The position numbers were made by a program, and so were the translations under genes. A model generated the notes under the pieces. That model was not told where the DNA came from. It searched no databases and saw only the letters and a program-made list of their open reading frames with translations. Below are positions 1-10,400 of a stretch of 64,000 nt of DNA, one piece after another (position 1 is the stretch's first letter; each line of letters begins with the position of its first letter). The stretch covers positions 992,001 to 1,056,000 of the forward strand of contig NZ_CP059732.1 of assembly GCF_014117325.1 (NCBI RefSeq), read 5' to 3'. This stretch comes from Spirosoma foliorum. GTDB lineage: Bacteria; Bacteroidota; Bacteroidia; Cytophagales; Spirosomataceae.

Positions 1-2
1 AT

Positions 3-3000
3 GTGACCTTGCCCACTATCTCGACACCCCCGGTAACGGGAACGGCCACCGTCAACAACGATGGTACAATTACCTATACACCGCCACCAGGCTATAATGG
101 GCCAGTCAGTTTTACGTACACCATTTGCGACAAAACTACCCCAACTGTGTGCAGTACGGCGGTAGTGACGGTCAATGTACAGTGTGATAAGTACACGTTG
201 TTTATAGGTGAACAGAATTTTACGACTGGCATTCCTACAACACTGGTAATGACTTATAGCAGTGGTGGTGCAACCATGAAGTGTGAGATTCCCGGAGGAG
301 GAGGTGGCGAAGGGATAGCTGCTAACCCAGCCACTAACTTAGTCTATATTGCATCAGCAAATAGTAAAACCCTGCAGATTTACAATTATGCTACGGGTAC
401 CTATGTGACTTCGATTCCTTTTTCCGGTAGCAAGCCAAATGGTTTTGGAGAGATATTGGATATATCGGGAACTGCTGATGGGGCCTATTTATATTTAAGT
501 ACATATAGTGGTCTAAGAAAGTTTAGTACAGCAACCAATACGGTAGTAGCCACTTATCCCTTGGCGAATTTTTTATCGACTCCGGTCGAACTATGGGGAA
601 GTGCGGTTAATCCTACAACAGGTAATATCTACGTATCTACAAACTTTCGTAACGTTGGGTCGACGATTCAGTATGTATCCCCTACGTTAACAGGCTCTCC
701 CACACTGGTGGCAACTGCTCCTAGTGGATATTATTACCGAGGGCTTGTCTTTGACGCCAGCGGAAATTTATGGGCAATACTGTCTGGCGATGGGGTTAAT
801 GGAGCTGATAAGTTGGTGAAAATAAACGGTACAACAGGAGCCGTTATTGCAACATATACATTCCCCACACCAAGTTCACATGCGGCAAGTACGACCAATG
901 GGAATGTAAATGCTTGGGATATTACAGTTGGTCCTGATGGCAATATGTATATTTCGACATATAATGGTGACTGTGTAACCAAGTTTGATGTAACAACAAA
1001 CTCTTTCTCAACCTATATACCATATGTAGCTAATTCGGGAGGAAAGACATTGCAGTTTGTTTGTGGCGATGTACAATGTCCAAGTGCATTACTGGGTGGT
1101 AAGGTTTGGGCGGACACCGACAAAGACGGTCAACTGGACGGTGCCGAAACGGGGGTAGCCAGTAGTACGGTCACGCTCTATAATCAGAACACAGGTGCAC
1201 CGGTGAGCACGACAGTGACGGATGCTTCTGGCTCATATCAGTTTACGACCTTGCCAGCAGGCAATTATTATGTGAAGTTTACAGCACCTACGGGGTATAC
1301 CTACACCACAGCTAATGTGGGTAACGATGCTACCGATAGTGATGTTAGCTCAACAACAGGAACATCGGGAACTACAGGTACATATAGCCTAACGGTAGGA
1401 CAGGCCAATCTGACGGTCTATGCCGGGTTAATTCCTCCTCAGCCACCGATCGCGACCAGTGATATCAATAATACGCGGATCAACACGCCGGTACCAGGCA
1501 ATGTGCTCACCAACGACACCGATCCCCAGGGTCTGCCGTTGACCACCACGTTGCTCAATCAGCCCACCAACGGGACGGTGGTGCTGAATCCCGATGGCAG
1601 CTATGTCTACACCCCGCCCACCAATTTCACGGGCACGGTCAACTTCTGCTACAAGGCCACCAACACGGCGGGTCTGAGCAGTACGGCCTGCGTGACCATC
1701 AATGTGATCCCCGATCCAACCACGCCGGTCAACCATCCGCCGGTGCCGAATGATGATGACACCCAGACGACGATGGGTACCCCGGTGAAGGTGGTGATTC
1801 TGGCCAACGACACCGATCCCGACAGCAACACGTCAGGTAACGGTCAGTTGAACACGCCCACCTTGCTGGGTCAACCTGCCCAGGGTACGGCGGCAGTGAA
1901 CCCCGACGGCAGTGTAACCTACACCCCACCGGCGAACTTCACGGGCGTAGTTACCTTCCCCTACCAGGTGTGCGACAAGGCGAGCAGTCCGCTGTGTGCC
2001 ACGGCCCTGGTCACGGTCACGGTACTACCAACGCCCCCAGCTAATACCACGCTGGCCCCGGTAGCGGTCGATGATGCGCTGCTGACAATGGTCAACACCC
2101 CCAAGCAGGGAACGGTAGCGGCCAATGACAGTGATCCCAACAGCCCAGCCTTACCGCTGACGTTCACGGGAGGTCAGCCTACGCACGGCACGGTGGTTCT
2201 GAACCCCGATGGTACGTATACCTATACGCCGACAACGGGCTACAGTGGTCCGGACAGTTTCACCTACACCGCCTGCAACAGTGCGGGTAAGTGCGACAAG
2301 GCCACCGTCAGCATTACGGTGCTGCCCCTGGCTTGTGAGAAGCCAACCCTAACGGTGGGTTCTCCGGTGTGTAATCCAGCCAATGGCACCTACTCGGTAA
2401 GCTTCTTTAGTAGTGTGGCCATCATCACAGCCAGCGCCGGTACACTATCTGGTACCATCGTAACGGGCATTCCGGTGGGCACCAATGTGATCCTGACAGC
2501 CAGCAGCGGGGCCAGTTGTGCCAACTCGACGACGGTAACCTCACCGGCTTCGTGTGCGGCCAACCCAACTTGCAGCCAGCCTCAGTTGAGTGTGGGTCAG
2601 CCCATCTGTAACGGCAGCACCTATACGGTCGCCTTCAGTCTGAACGGCGCTGGCACGGTAACTACTTCGGCAGGTACGGTCTCGGGTAACACCGTGATCA
2701 ACATCCCGATTGGCACCAATGTGGTGGTTACGGCCACCAACGGTAGCTGCGTGAGCAACCTGAGCGTTGGCTCGCCAGCCTCCTGCAGCAATGTGTGTGA
2801 GAATCCGGCCATTACGCTGGGGGCTCCGATCTGTAGTGGTTCGACCTACTCGGTGAGCTTCACGACGGTGTCGGGAGCCACGGTAGTGGCCAGTGCGGGC
2901 ACGGTATCAGGCAACCAGGTGGTGAATGTACCCTCGGGCAGCAGCCTGACGCTGACGGTAACCACCACCAATGGCTGTAGTGCCAAGGTGGTCAATCTAC

Positions 3001-4298
3001 CGGCTACCAACTGTGTACAAGCACCGATCGCGACCAGTGATATCAACAATACGCGGATCAACACGCCGGTACCGGGCAATGTGCTCACCAACGACACCGA
3101 TCCCCAGGGTCTGCCGTTGACCACCACGTTGCTCAATCAGCCGACCAATGGTACGGTGGCGCTCAACCCCGATGGCAGCTACGTGTACACCCCGCCAACT
3201 AACTTTACGGGGACGGTTAACTTCTGCTACGTGGCCACCAACACGGCTAACCTGAGCAGCACGGCCTGCGTGACCATCAATGTGATTCCGGATCCAACGA
3301 CCCCAGTCAACCATCCACCGGTGCCCAACGATGACGACACCCAGACGACGATGGGTACCCCGGTGAAGGTGGTGATTCTGGCCAACGACACCGATCCTGA
3401 CAGCAACACGTCAGGTAACGGTCAGTTGAACACACCCACCCTGCTGGGTCAACCTTCGGTTGGTACGGCGGCAGTGAACCCCGATGGCAGTGTAACCTAC
3501 ACCCCACCGGCGAACTTCACGGGGGTAGTCACCTTCCCCTACCAGGTGTGCGACAAGGCCACGAGTCCCTTGTGTGCCACAGCGCTGGTAACAGTAACGG
3601 TACTACCGACCCCGCCAGTGGGTACCACCCTGGCCCCGGTGGCGGTGGACGATGCCTTGCTGACGATGGTCAACACGCCTAAACAGGGCACGGTGGCTTC
3701 GAACGATAGTGACCCCAACAGTCCGGCTCTGCCGCTGACGTTTACGGGTGGTCAACCGATGCACGGCACGGTGGTGCTCAACCCCGACGGGACGTATACG
3801 TATACCCCAACGACGGGTTACAGTGGTCCCGACAGTTTCACCTACACCGCCTGTAACAGTGCGGGTAAGTGTGACAAGGCGACCGTCAGCATTACGGTGC
3901 TGCCACCAACTGTAGTGGGCACAGTGAATGGATATGTCTGGAACGATACGAATAAGGACGGTCTGCAAAGTAGTGGAGAAACGGGCGTAGCCAATGTGAC
4001 GGTAACGCTCTATAATGCCACCACCAACCAGCCCGTAAGTAGTACGGTGACCGATGCGACAGGCCATTACGTATTCTCGAATCTGCCACAGGGTAGTTAT
4101 TATGTTCAGTTTACGACCCCAGCGGGGAAAACCTACACTACCCCGAATGTGGGCAGCAATGATGCTGTGGATAGCGATGCGGGACTCAATGGCCAAACGA
4201 GCAGCTTTACGCTGAGCCAAAGCCAGCCGAGTTCAACACAGGATGCGGGTTTGGTACCCATTTGTCCAACCTGTACGACGAATATAACCGTCAAATGA
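3..4298 (+). CDS. Repeat-rich surface protein (Ig-like/SdrD B-like), 5' end outside window
   Basis: The reading frame is open from the first bases of the window, so the true start and export signal lie upstream. In the visible 1431 residues the order is: the end of a Big_9-type Ig domain (1-60), a beta-propeller-like segment (about 61-358), an SdrD B-like domain (about 365-475, VWADTDKDGQLDGAETGV), three Big_9 domains (about 480-775), three Cys-containing repeats of about 80 residues beginning CEKP or similar, the Big_9 triplet again (about 1008-1300), and a final SdrD B-like domain (about 1304-1420). Such domains are typical of extracellular adhesins. The protein stops shortly after the last domain and shows no recognisable T9SS sorting domain, unlike the next gene. 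Codons for the propeller part (about 181-1080) are visibly richer in A/T than the flanking repeats, suggesting a different origin. A role in surface attachment is inferred. Confidence 0.85.
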   Translation: MTLPTISTPPVTGTATVNNDGTITYTPPPGYNGPVSFTYTICDKTTPTVCSTAVVTVNVQCDKYTLFIGEQNFTTGIPTTLVMTYSSGGATMKCEIPGGGGGEGIAANPATNLVYIASANSKTLQIYNYATGTYVTSIPFSGSKPNGFGEILDISGTADGAYLYLSTYSGLRKFSTATNTVVATYPLANFLSTPVELWGSAVNPTTGNIYVSTNFRNVGSTIQYVSPTLTGSPTLVATAPSGYYYRGLVFDASGNLWAILSGDGVNGADKLVKINGTTGAVIATYTFPTPSSHAASTTNGNVNAWDITVGPDGNMYISTYNGDCVTKFDVTTNSFSTYIPYVANSGGKTLQFVCGDVQCPSALLGGKVWADTDKDGQLDGAETGVASSTVTLYNQNTGAPVSTTVTDASGSYQFTTLPAGNYYVKFTAPTGYTYTTANVGNDATDSDVSSTTGTSGTTGTYSLTVGQANLTVYAGLIPPQPPIATSDINNTRINTPVPGNVLTNDTDPQGLPLTTTLLNQPTNGTVVLNPDGSYVYTPPTNFTGTVNFCYKATNTAGLSSTACVTINVIPDPTTPVNHPPVPNDDDTQTTMGTPVKVVILANDTDPDSNTSGNGQLNTPTLLGQPAQGTAAVNPDGSVTYTPPANFTGVVTFPYQVCDKASSPLCATALVTVTVLPTPPANTTLAPVAVDDALLTMVNTPKQGTVAANDSDPNSPALPLTFTGGQPTHGTVVLNPDGTYTYTPTTGYSGPDSFTYTACNSAGKCDKATVSITVLPLACEKPTLTVGSPVCNPANGTYSVSFFSSVAIITASAGTLSGTIVTGIPVGTNVILTASSGASCANSTTVTSPASCAANPTCSQPQLSVGQPICNGSTYTVAFSLNGAGTVTTSAGTVSGNTVINIPIGTNVVVTATNGSCVSNLSVGSPASCSNVCENPAITLGAPICSGSTYSVSFTTVSGATVVASAGTVSGNQVVNVPSGSSLTLTVTTTNGCSAKVVNLPATNCVQAPIATSDINNTRINTPVPGNVLTNDTDPQGLPLTTTLLNQPTNGTVALNPDGSYVYTPPTNFTGTVNFCYVATNTANLSSTACVTINVIPDPTTPVNHPPVPNDDDTQTTMGTPVKVVILANDTDPDSNTSGNGQLNTPTLLGQPSVGTAAVNPDGSVTYTPPANFTGVVTFPYQVCDKATSPLCATALVTVTVLPTPPVGTTLAPVAVDDALLTMVNTPKQGTVASNDSDPNSPALPLTFTGGQPMHGTVVLNPDGTYTYTPTTGYSGPDSFTYTACNSAGKCDKATVSITVLPPTVVGTVNGYVWNDTNKDGLQSSGETGVANVTVTLYNATTNQPVSSTVTDATGHYVFSNLPQGSYYVQFTTPAGKTYTTPNVGSNDAVDSDAGLNGQTSSFTLSQSQPSSTQDAGLVPICPTCTTNITVK
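1446..2330 (+). repeat. Intragenic direct repeat, copy 1 (three Big_9 domains)
   Basis: A block of about 885 bp encoding three consecutive Big_9-like domains. A close but not identical copy lies at 3024-3908. The offset is 1578 bp, or 526 codons, so the copies are in the same frame. Both begin at the same motif (ATSDINNTRINTPV) and end after the ATVSITVLP motif. Confidence 0.85.
3024..3908 (+). repeat. Intragenic direct repeat, copy 2 (three Big_9 domains)
   Basis: Second copy of the block at 1446-2330. Differences from copy 1 are scattered and many are synonymous, so this duplication is older than the exact repeats in the next gene. Confidence 0.85.
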
Positions 4299-4326
4299 TG
4301 AATCCGTCTGGAAGATAGAGGTTTGT

Positions 4327-4380
4327 CAGAGCAATCAGGCATCGGAAAAGCCGCAAGGTAATTCCGGCCTGATTGCCTCT
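4327..4380 (+). terminator. Possible hairpin between the two surface-protein genes
   Basis: GCAATCAGGC (4331-4340) pairs with GCCTGATTGC (4367-4376). The stem can extend outward by about four pairs with one bulged base. There is no clear T tract, so it could be a weak terminator, a processing site or an attenuator. Confidence 0.4.
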
Positions 4381-4403
4381 GTCAACTCAACCCACCCGAA
4401 GCT

Positions 4404-7400
4404 ATGGAATACACCAAGACACAGTCATCTATGAAAAAGTATCTACCGTTTACCTGCTCCTTATGGCAGAATGTGTGTAGCCCACCTAAGTGGGTAGTCC
4501 GCATTTTGTTGCCATTGCTGGTCCTATCCTTCGTTACTGTAGGGGTGTGTAAGGCCATGACTGAGCCTTTGAAGCCCGTTACTCTACCAGGAGGAGAGGG
4601 TCGCCGATCAACCTTGTCAGCCCATAGCTTTCCAAAGCGGTTGAATCTCTTCGCCAGGCGAGATGAAAACCTGGCTTCGATGGGTGAACTAGGTGGGCAA
4701 AACAGATTGGAACGTTTGGCAAATAAACAGGCGAACCCAGTTGTTGAAGCGAATCTGGATACCCCTTGCGTACCAGTAAGTTACACACTTTGTGGGGCGA
4801 AAACTTCCTTTACTTTAACGGCTGGCAGTGGTTATGCCAATGTGCAGTGGTATAAAGATGGGGCCGTCATCGCCGGAGCAACCACCACAGATTATGTTGC
4901 CACAGTAGCGGGTATGTATAGCTACAGTGCGACGGATGTCACCACGAGTTGTAGTACAAGCCTCTGTTGTCCCATTAGTATTGAGAGCTGCGCCCCTTGT
5001 GTGCCAGTAAGTTACACGATTTGTGGGGCAAGGACTTCCTTTACATTAACGGCTGGCAGTGGTTATACTAATGTGCAATGGTATAAAGATGGGACAGCCA
5101 TCGCCGGAGCAACCACCACAGATTATGTTGCCACAGTAGCGGGTATGTATAGCTACAGTGCGACGGATGCCACCACGAGTTGTAGTACAAGTTTATGTTG
5201 TCCCATTAGTATTGAGAGCTGCGCTCCTTGTGTGCCAGCTAGTTACACGCTTTGTGGGACGAAGACCTCCTTCACCTTAACGACGGGTGAGGGTTACACG
5301 TCTGTACAGTGGTACAAAGATGGAGTAGCCATACCCGGAGCAACAGCGATAGATTATGTGGCCACGGTAGCGGGTATGTATAGCTACAGTGCGGTTGATG
5401 CTACTGGTTGTAGTGGCACTTTGTGCTGCCCGATTAGTATCACTAGTTGTCCGCAGGTTTGCGAGAAGCCGATCTTGACGGTCGGTAATCCGGTCTGCAA
5501 TGGCAGTGGCTTCTATAGTGTGAGTGTGTACTCCAGTACCAACAACATCGTGGCCAGCGCGGGCACGGTGAGTGGACTAAGTATTATTAATATTCCAGTA
5601 GGTACGCCCGTGAGTGTATCGGCCAGCAATGGAGTGGGCTGCTTGAATGTAGCCACGGTGGATTCACCGACAGGCTGCAATGCTTCTGGCCCCAACGGCT
5701 GTACTCCACCTCAGTTGACGGTGGGCCAACCGCTGTGCATGGGCACAACCTACACGGTGAGCTACCGACTGACGGGTAGTGGTGGTGTGAGCAGCAACGT
5801 GGGTGTGGTCAACGCATCGGCGCATCGGATCGAGCAGATTCCGGTGGGGACCAATGTGGTGGTGACGGCCAGTGGCAGCGGTACCTGTGTGACCCGAGTG
5901 ACGGTCGTATCACCGACCTCTTGTGCTAACCCTTGTGAGAACCCAGCCATCACCCTGAGTGGTCCTGAGTGTAGCAATGGGGCTACGAGTTATGTGGTCA
6001 ACTACACGGTCAATCCAGGTACGACGGTACTGGCCAGTGCGGGCAGTGTGAGTAATGGCTTGATCAGTGGCATTCCTTCGGGTATTCCGTTGAGTGTGAC
6101 TGTGACAACGGTGAATGGTTGTTCACCGATGGTGGTTGTAGTGCCACCGGCTTCGTGTACGGTGTGTGCCCCGCTGGGCTTGAACACGGGTACGACGCTG
6201 GCCTTGTGTGGTCAATCCAATGGCATTGCCACGGTAGTGGTGAATGCGGGCAGTGGCGTGGGTCCGTATAGTTATCAGTGGACCAATGCCTCAGGCAGTG
6301 TGGTGAGCAGCAGTTCGATTGCTACCGGTCTGTCGGCGGGTATGTACACGGTGACGGTGACCGACAGCAAAGGCTGTGTGGGTCAGAAGCAGGTGAGCAT
6401 TTCTTCGACCAATGCTCCGGCAATCGTCGCCCAGGCAACTACCACGAATTGCGGGCTGGCTAATGGTAGTGCCAGTGTGCAGGTCACCAGTGGCAGTGGT
6501 AGCTATACCTACCAGTGGACGACTTCGACCGGTGTGGTTGTGGGTAGCAGTGCAAGTGTAGGTAATCTACCTGCGGGCACTTACACGGTGAACGTGGTGG
6601 ATGCCAACGGGTGTAACAGCATGACCTCTGTAGTGGTGGGCAACAGCACCCCGCTAGCCATCGTAGCAACAGCTCAAAACGCGGTTTGTGGTCAGGCCAA
6701 CGGCTCGATCACAGCTCAGGTGAGTGGCGGTTCTTCCGGTTATACCTACCAGTGGCGAACGGCCAGTGGCGTGGTGGCTACCAGCCAGAACCTAACCAAC
6801 GCGGCACCGGGCAGCTATAGCGTTGTAGTAACGGATGCCACAGGTTGTACGGCGGTGGCTACGGCCAATATCAGCAACCTGGCTGGTCCTCAGGTGTCGG
6901 GTGTGCCTACCCATGTGAAGTGCTATGGTACCCAGACGGGTAGCGTGGTGCTGACTGTGTCAGGGGGCACCCCACCGATTGGCTATGTGTGGAGCAATGG
7001 CTCGACCAGCAAGGATCTAACGGGCGTTGGCGCGGGAGTGTACACGGTGACGGCACGGGATGCCAATGGTTGTCTGGCGGTGCAGAGCTTCACCATCACC
7101 CAACCTACGGAGATCGCGGCCGTGTTCCAGCCCACGCAGCCGACCTGTTCAAGTCTGAGCGGGGGTGGTGTGAGTCTGGTGAGCATCAGTGGGGGTACGG
7201 CTCCGTATAGTTATACCTGGAGCACGGGCAGCACAGCGGCCAGTCTCAACAACCTGAGTGGTGGCACGTATACCTTGACCATCAAGGATGCCAATGGTTG
7301 TGTGGCTTCGCCAGTAGCGGTGCTAATCACACCGACGGGCTGCAATCCGCAGGTTTGTGAGAAGCCGATCTTGACGGTCGGTAATCCGGTCTGTAATGGC

Positions 7401-10400
7401 AGTGGCTTCTATAGTGTAAGTGTGTACTCCAGTACCACCAACATCGTGGCCAGCGCGGGCACGGTGAGTGGACTGAGTGTGATTAATATTCCGGTAGGCA
7501 CCCCCGTAAGTGTGAGTGCCAGCAATGGGGTAGGCTGTGTGAACGTAGCCAGTGTGGCTTCGCCAGTGGACTGCAATGCCTCGGGTCCCAACGGCTGTAC
7601 CCCACCTCAGTTGACGGTGGGTCAGCCGCTGTGCATGGGCACAACCTACACGGTGAGCTACCGACTGACGGGTAGTGGTGGTGTGAGCAGCAACGTGGGT
7701 GTGGTCAACGCATCGGCGCACCGGATCGAGCAGATTCCGGTGGGGACCAATGTGGTGGTGACGGCCAGTGGCAGCGGTACCTGTGTGACCCGAGTGACGG
7801 TCGTATCACCGACCTCTTGTGCTAACCCTTGTGAGAACCCAGCCATCACCCTGAGTGGTCCTGAGTGTAGCAATGGGGCTACGAGTTATGTGGTCAACTA
7901 CACGGTCAATCCAGGTACGACGGTACTGGCCAGTGCGGGCAGTGTGAGTAATGGCTTGATCAGTGGCATTCCTTCGGGTATTCCGTTGAGTGTGACTGTG
8001 ACAACGGTAAATGGTTGTTCGCCGATGGTGGTTGTAGTGCCACCGGCTTCGTGCACGGTGTGTGCCCCGCTGGGCTTGAACACGGGTACGACGCTGGCCT
8101 TGTGTGGTCAATCCAATGGCATTGCCACGGTAGTGGTGAATGCAGGCAGTGGTGTGGGTCCGTATAGTTATCAGTGGACCAATGCACAAGGCAGTGTGGT
8201 GAGCAGCAGTTCGATTGCTACCGGTCTGTCGGCGGGTATGTACACGGTGACGGTGACCGACAGCAAAGGCTGTGTGGGTCAGAAGCAGGTGAGCATCTCC
8301 TCGACGAGTGCGCCAGCGATTCTGGCTCAGGCCAGTCCGACCTCCTGTGGTCAGCCGAATGGCAGTGCCAGCGTACAAGTGAGTAACGGCAGTGGTAGCT
8401 ATACCTATCAGTGGACGAATAGCTCAGGTGTGTTAATGGGTACCAGTGCTAGCCTTGCGGGTCTGCCCGCAGGTACCTACATGGTCAGCGTTCAGGATGG
8501 TAGTGGCTGTAGCAGCACGACGAGTGTGGTGGTAGGCAGCAGCAGTCCGGTCAATGTGGTGGCTACGGCTCAGAACGCAGTTTGTGGTCAGGCCACGGGC
8601 AGTGTGAGTGTGCAGGTGAGTGGGGGTAGTGGTTCCTACAGCTACCAGTGGCGCAATGCAGCTGGCGTGGTGGTGGCTACCAGCCAGAACCTGGTGAATG
8701 TGGCTCCGGGCTCTTACAATGTTACGGTGAGTGATGGCCGTGGTTGTGTGGGTGTGGCCTCGGCCAACATCAGCAACCTGGCTGGTCCTCAGGTATCGGG
8801 TGTGCCTACTAATGTGAAGTGCTATGGTACCCAGACGGGTAGCGTGGTGCTCACGGTAACGGGCGGCACCCCACCGATCGGTTATGTGTGGAGCAATGGC
8901 TCGACGAGTAAGGATCTAACGGGCGTTGGTGCTGGAGTGTACACGGTGACGGCACGGGATGCCAATGGTTGTCTGGCGGTGCAGAGTTTCACCATCACCC
9001 AACCCACCGAAATCGCGGCTGTATTCCAGCCGACTCAGCCAACCTGTTCGAGTCTGAGCGGTGGTAGCATCAGTCTGGTGAGCATCAGTGGGGGTACGGC
9101 TCCTTACAGTTACACCTGGAGTACAGGTGCTACAACGGCCAGCATCAATGGGCTGAGTGGTGGTACGTATACCCTAACAATTCGGGATGGCAATGGATGT
9201 GTAGCTTCTCCGTTAGCGGTGTTGCCTACTCCGAGCAACTGTGCGTCCTTAGATCTGGCCTTGACCAAGAAGTTGTCCAGTGGCCAGAGCGCGACAGTGG
9301 TCGCCGGTGGTCAGGTGACCTTCACGGTGAGTGTGATCAACCAGGGCGGTGTCAATGCGACTAACGTGCAGGTGACGGATTACATCCCAGCTGGCCTGAC
9401 GCTCAACGACGCCAACTGGACAGCCAGCAACGGTAAAGCAACGCTCAATACGATGATTGCAAGTCTGTTGGCAGGCCAGACCACAACGCGCAACATCACC
9501 TTCACGGTGAGTAGCAGCTTCGTGGGTAGTCTGACCAACACCGCTGAGATCAGCAGTGCCTCGGGCGGAACGGATAAAGACTCGACTCCCGATGACAATC
9601 CGGATAACGATGGCACCCCGGTGAATGATGATACGAGTGGTGATCATAAGAACAATCCGTCTCAGGACGAGGATGATAGTGATATTGAAGTGATTACGGT
9701 GACGCCATTGTGTACGGCTCTGGGCTTGAACACGGGTACGACGCTGGCCTTGTGTGGCCAATCCAATGGCATTGCCACGGTAGTGGTGAATGTGGGTAGT
9801 GGTGTGGGTCCGTATAGTTATCAGTGGACCAATGCCTCAGGCAGTGTGGTGAGCAGCAGTTCGATTGCCACCGGTCTGTCGGCGGGTATGTACACGGTGA
9901 CGGTGAGCGACAGCAAGGGCTGTGTGGGTCAGAAGCAGGTGAGCATCTCCTCGACGAGTGCGCCAGCGATTCTGGCTCAGGCCAGTCCGACCTCCTGTGG
10001 TCAGCCGAATGGCAGTGCCAGCGTACAAGTGAGTAACGGCAGTGGTAGCTATACCTATCAGTGGACGAATAGCTCAGGTGTGTTAATGGGTACCAGTGCT
10101 AGCCTTGCGGGTCTGCCCGCAGGTACCTACATGGTCAGCGTTCAGGATGGTAGTGGCTGTAGCAGCACGACGAGTGTGGTGGTAGGCAGCAGCAGTCCGG
10201 TCAATGTGGTGGCTACGGCTCAGAACGCAGTTTGTGGTCAGGCCACGGGCAGTGTGAGTGTGCAGGTGAGTGGGGGTAGTGGTTCCTACAGCTACCAGTG
10301 GCGCAATGCAGCTGGCGTGGTGGTGGCTACCAGCCAGAACCTGGTGAATGTGGCTCCGGGCTCTTACAATGTTACGGTGAGTGATGGCCGTGGTTGTGTG

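Noticed and set aside
1428..3507. Long frames on the minus strand within the repeat-rich surface genes
   Set aside because: They mirror the repeated plus-strand codons and give low-complexity Arg/His-rich or Val/Leu-rich products; the plus strand explains the sequence.
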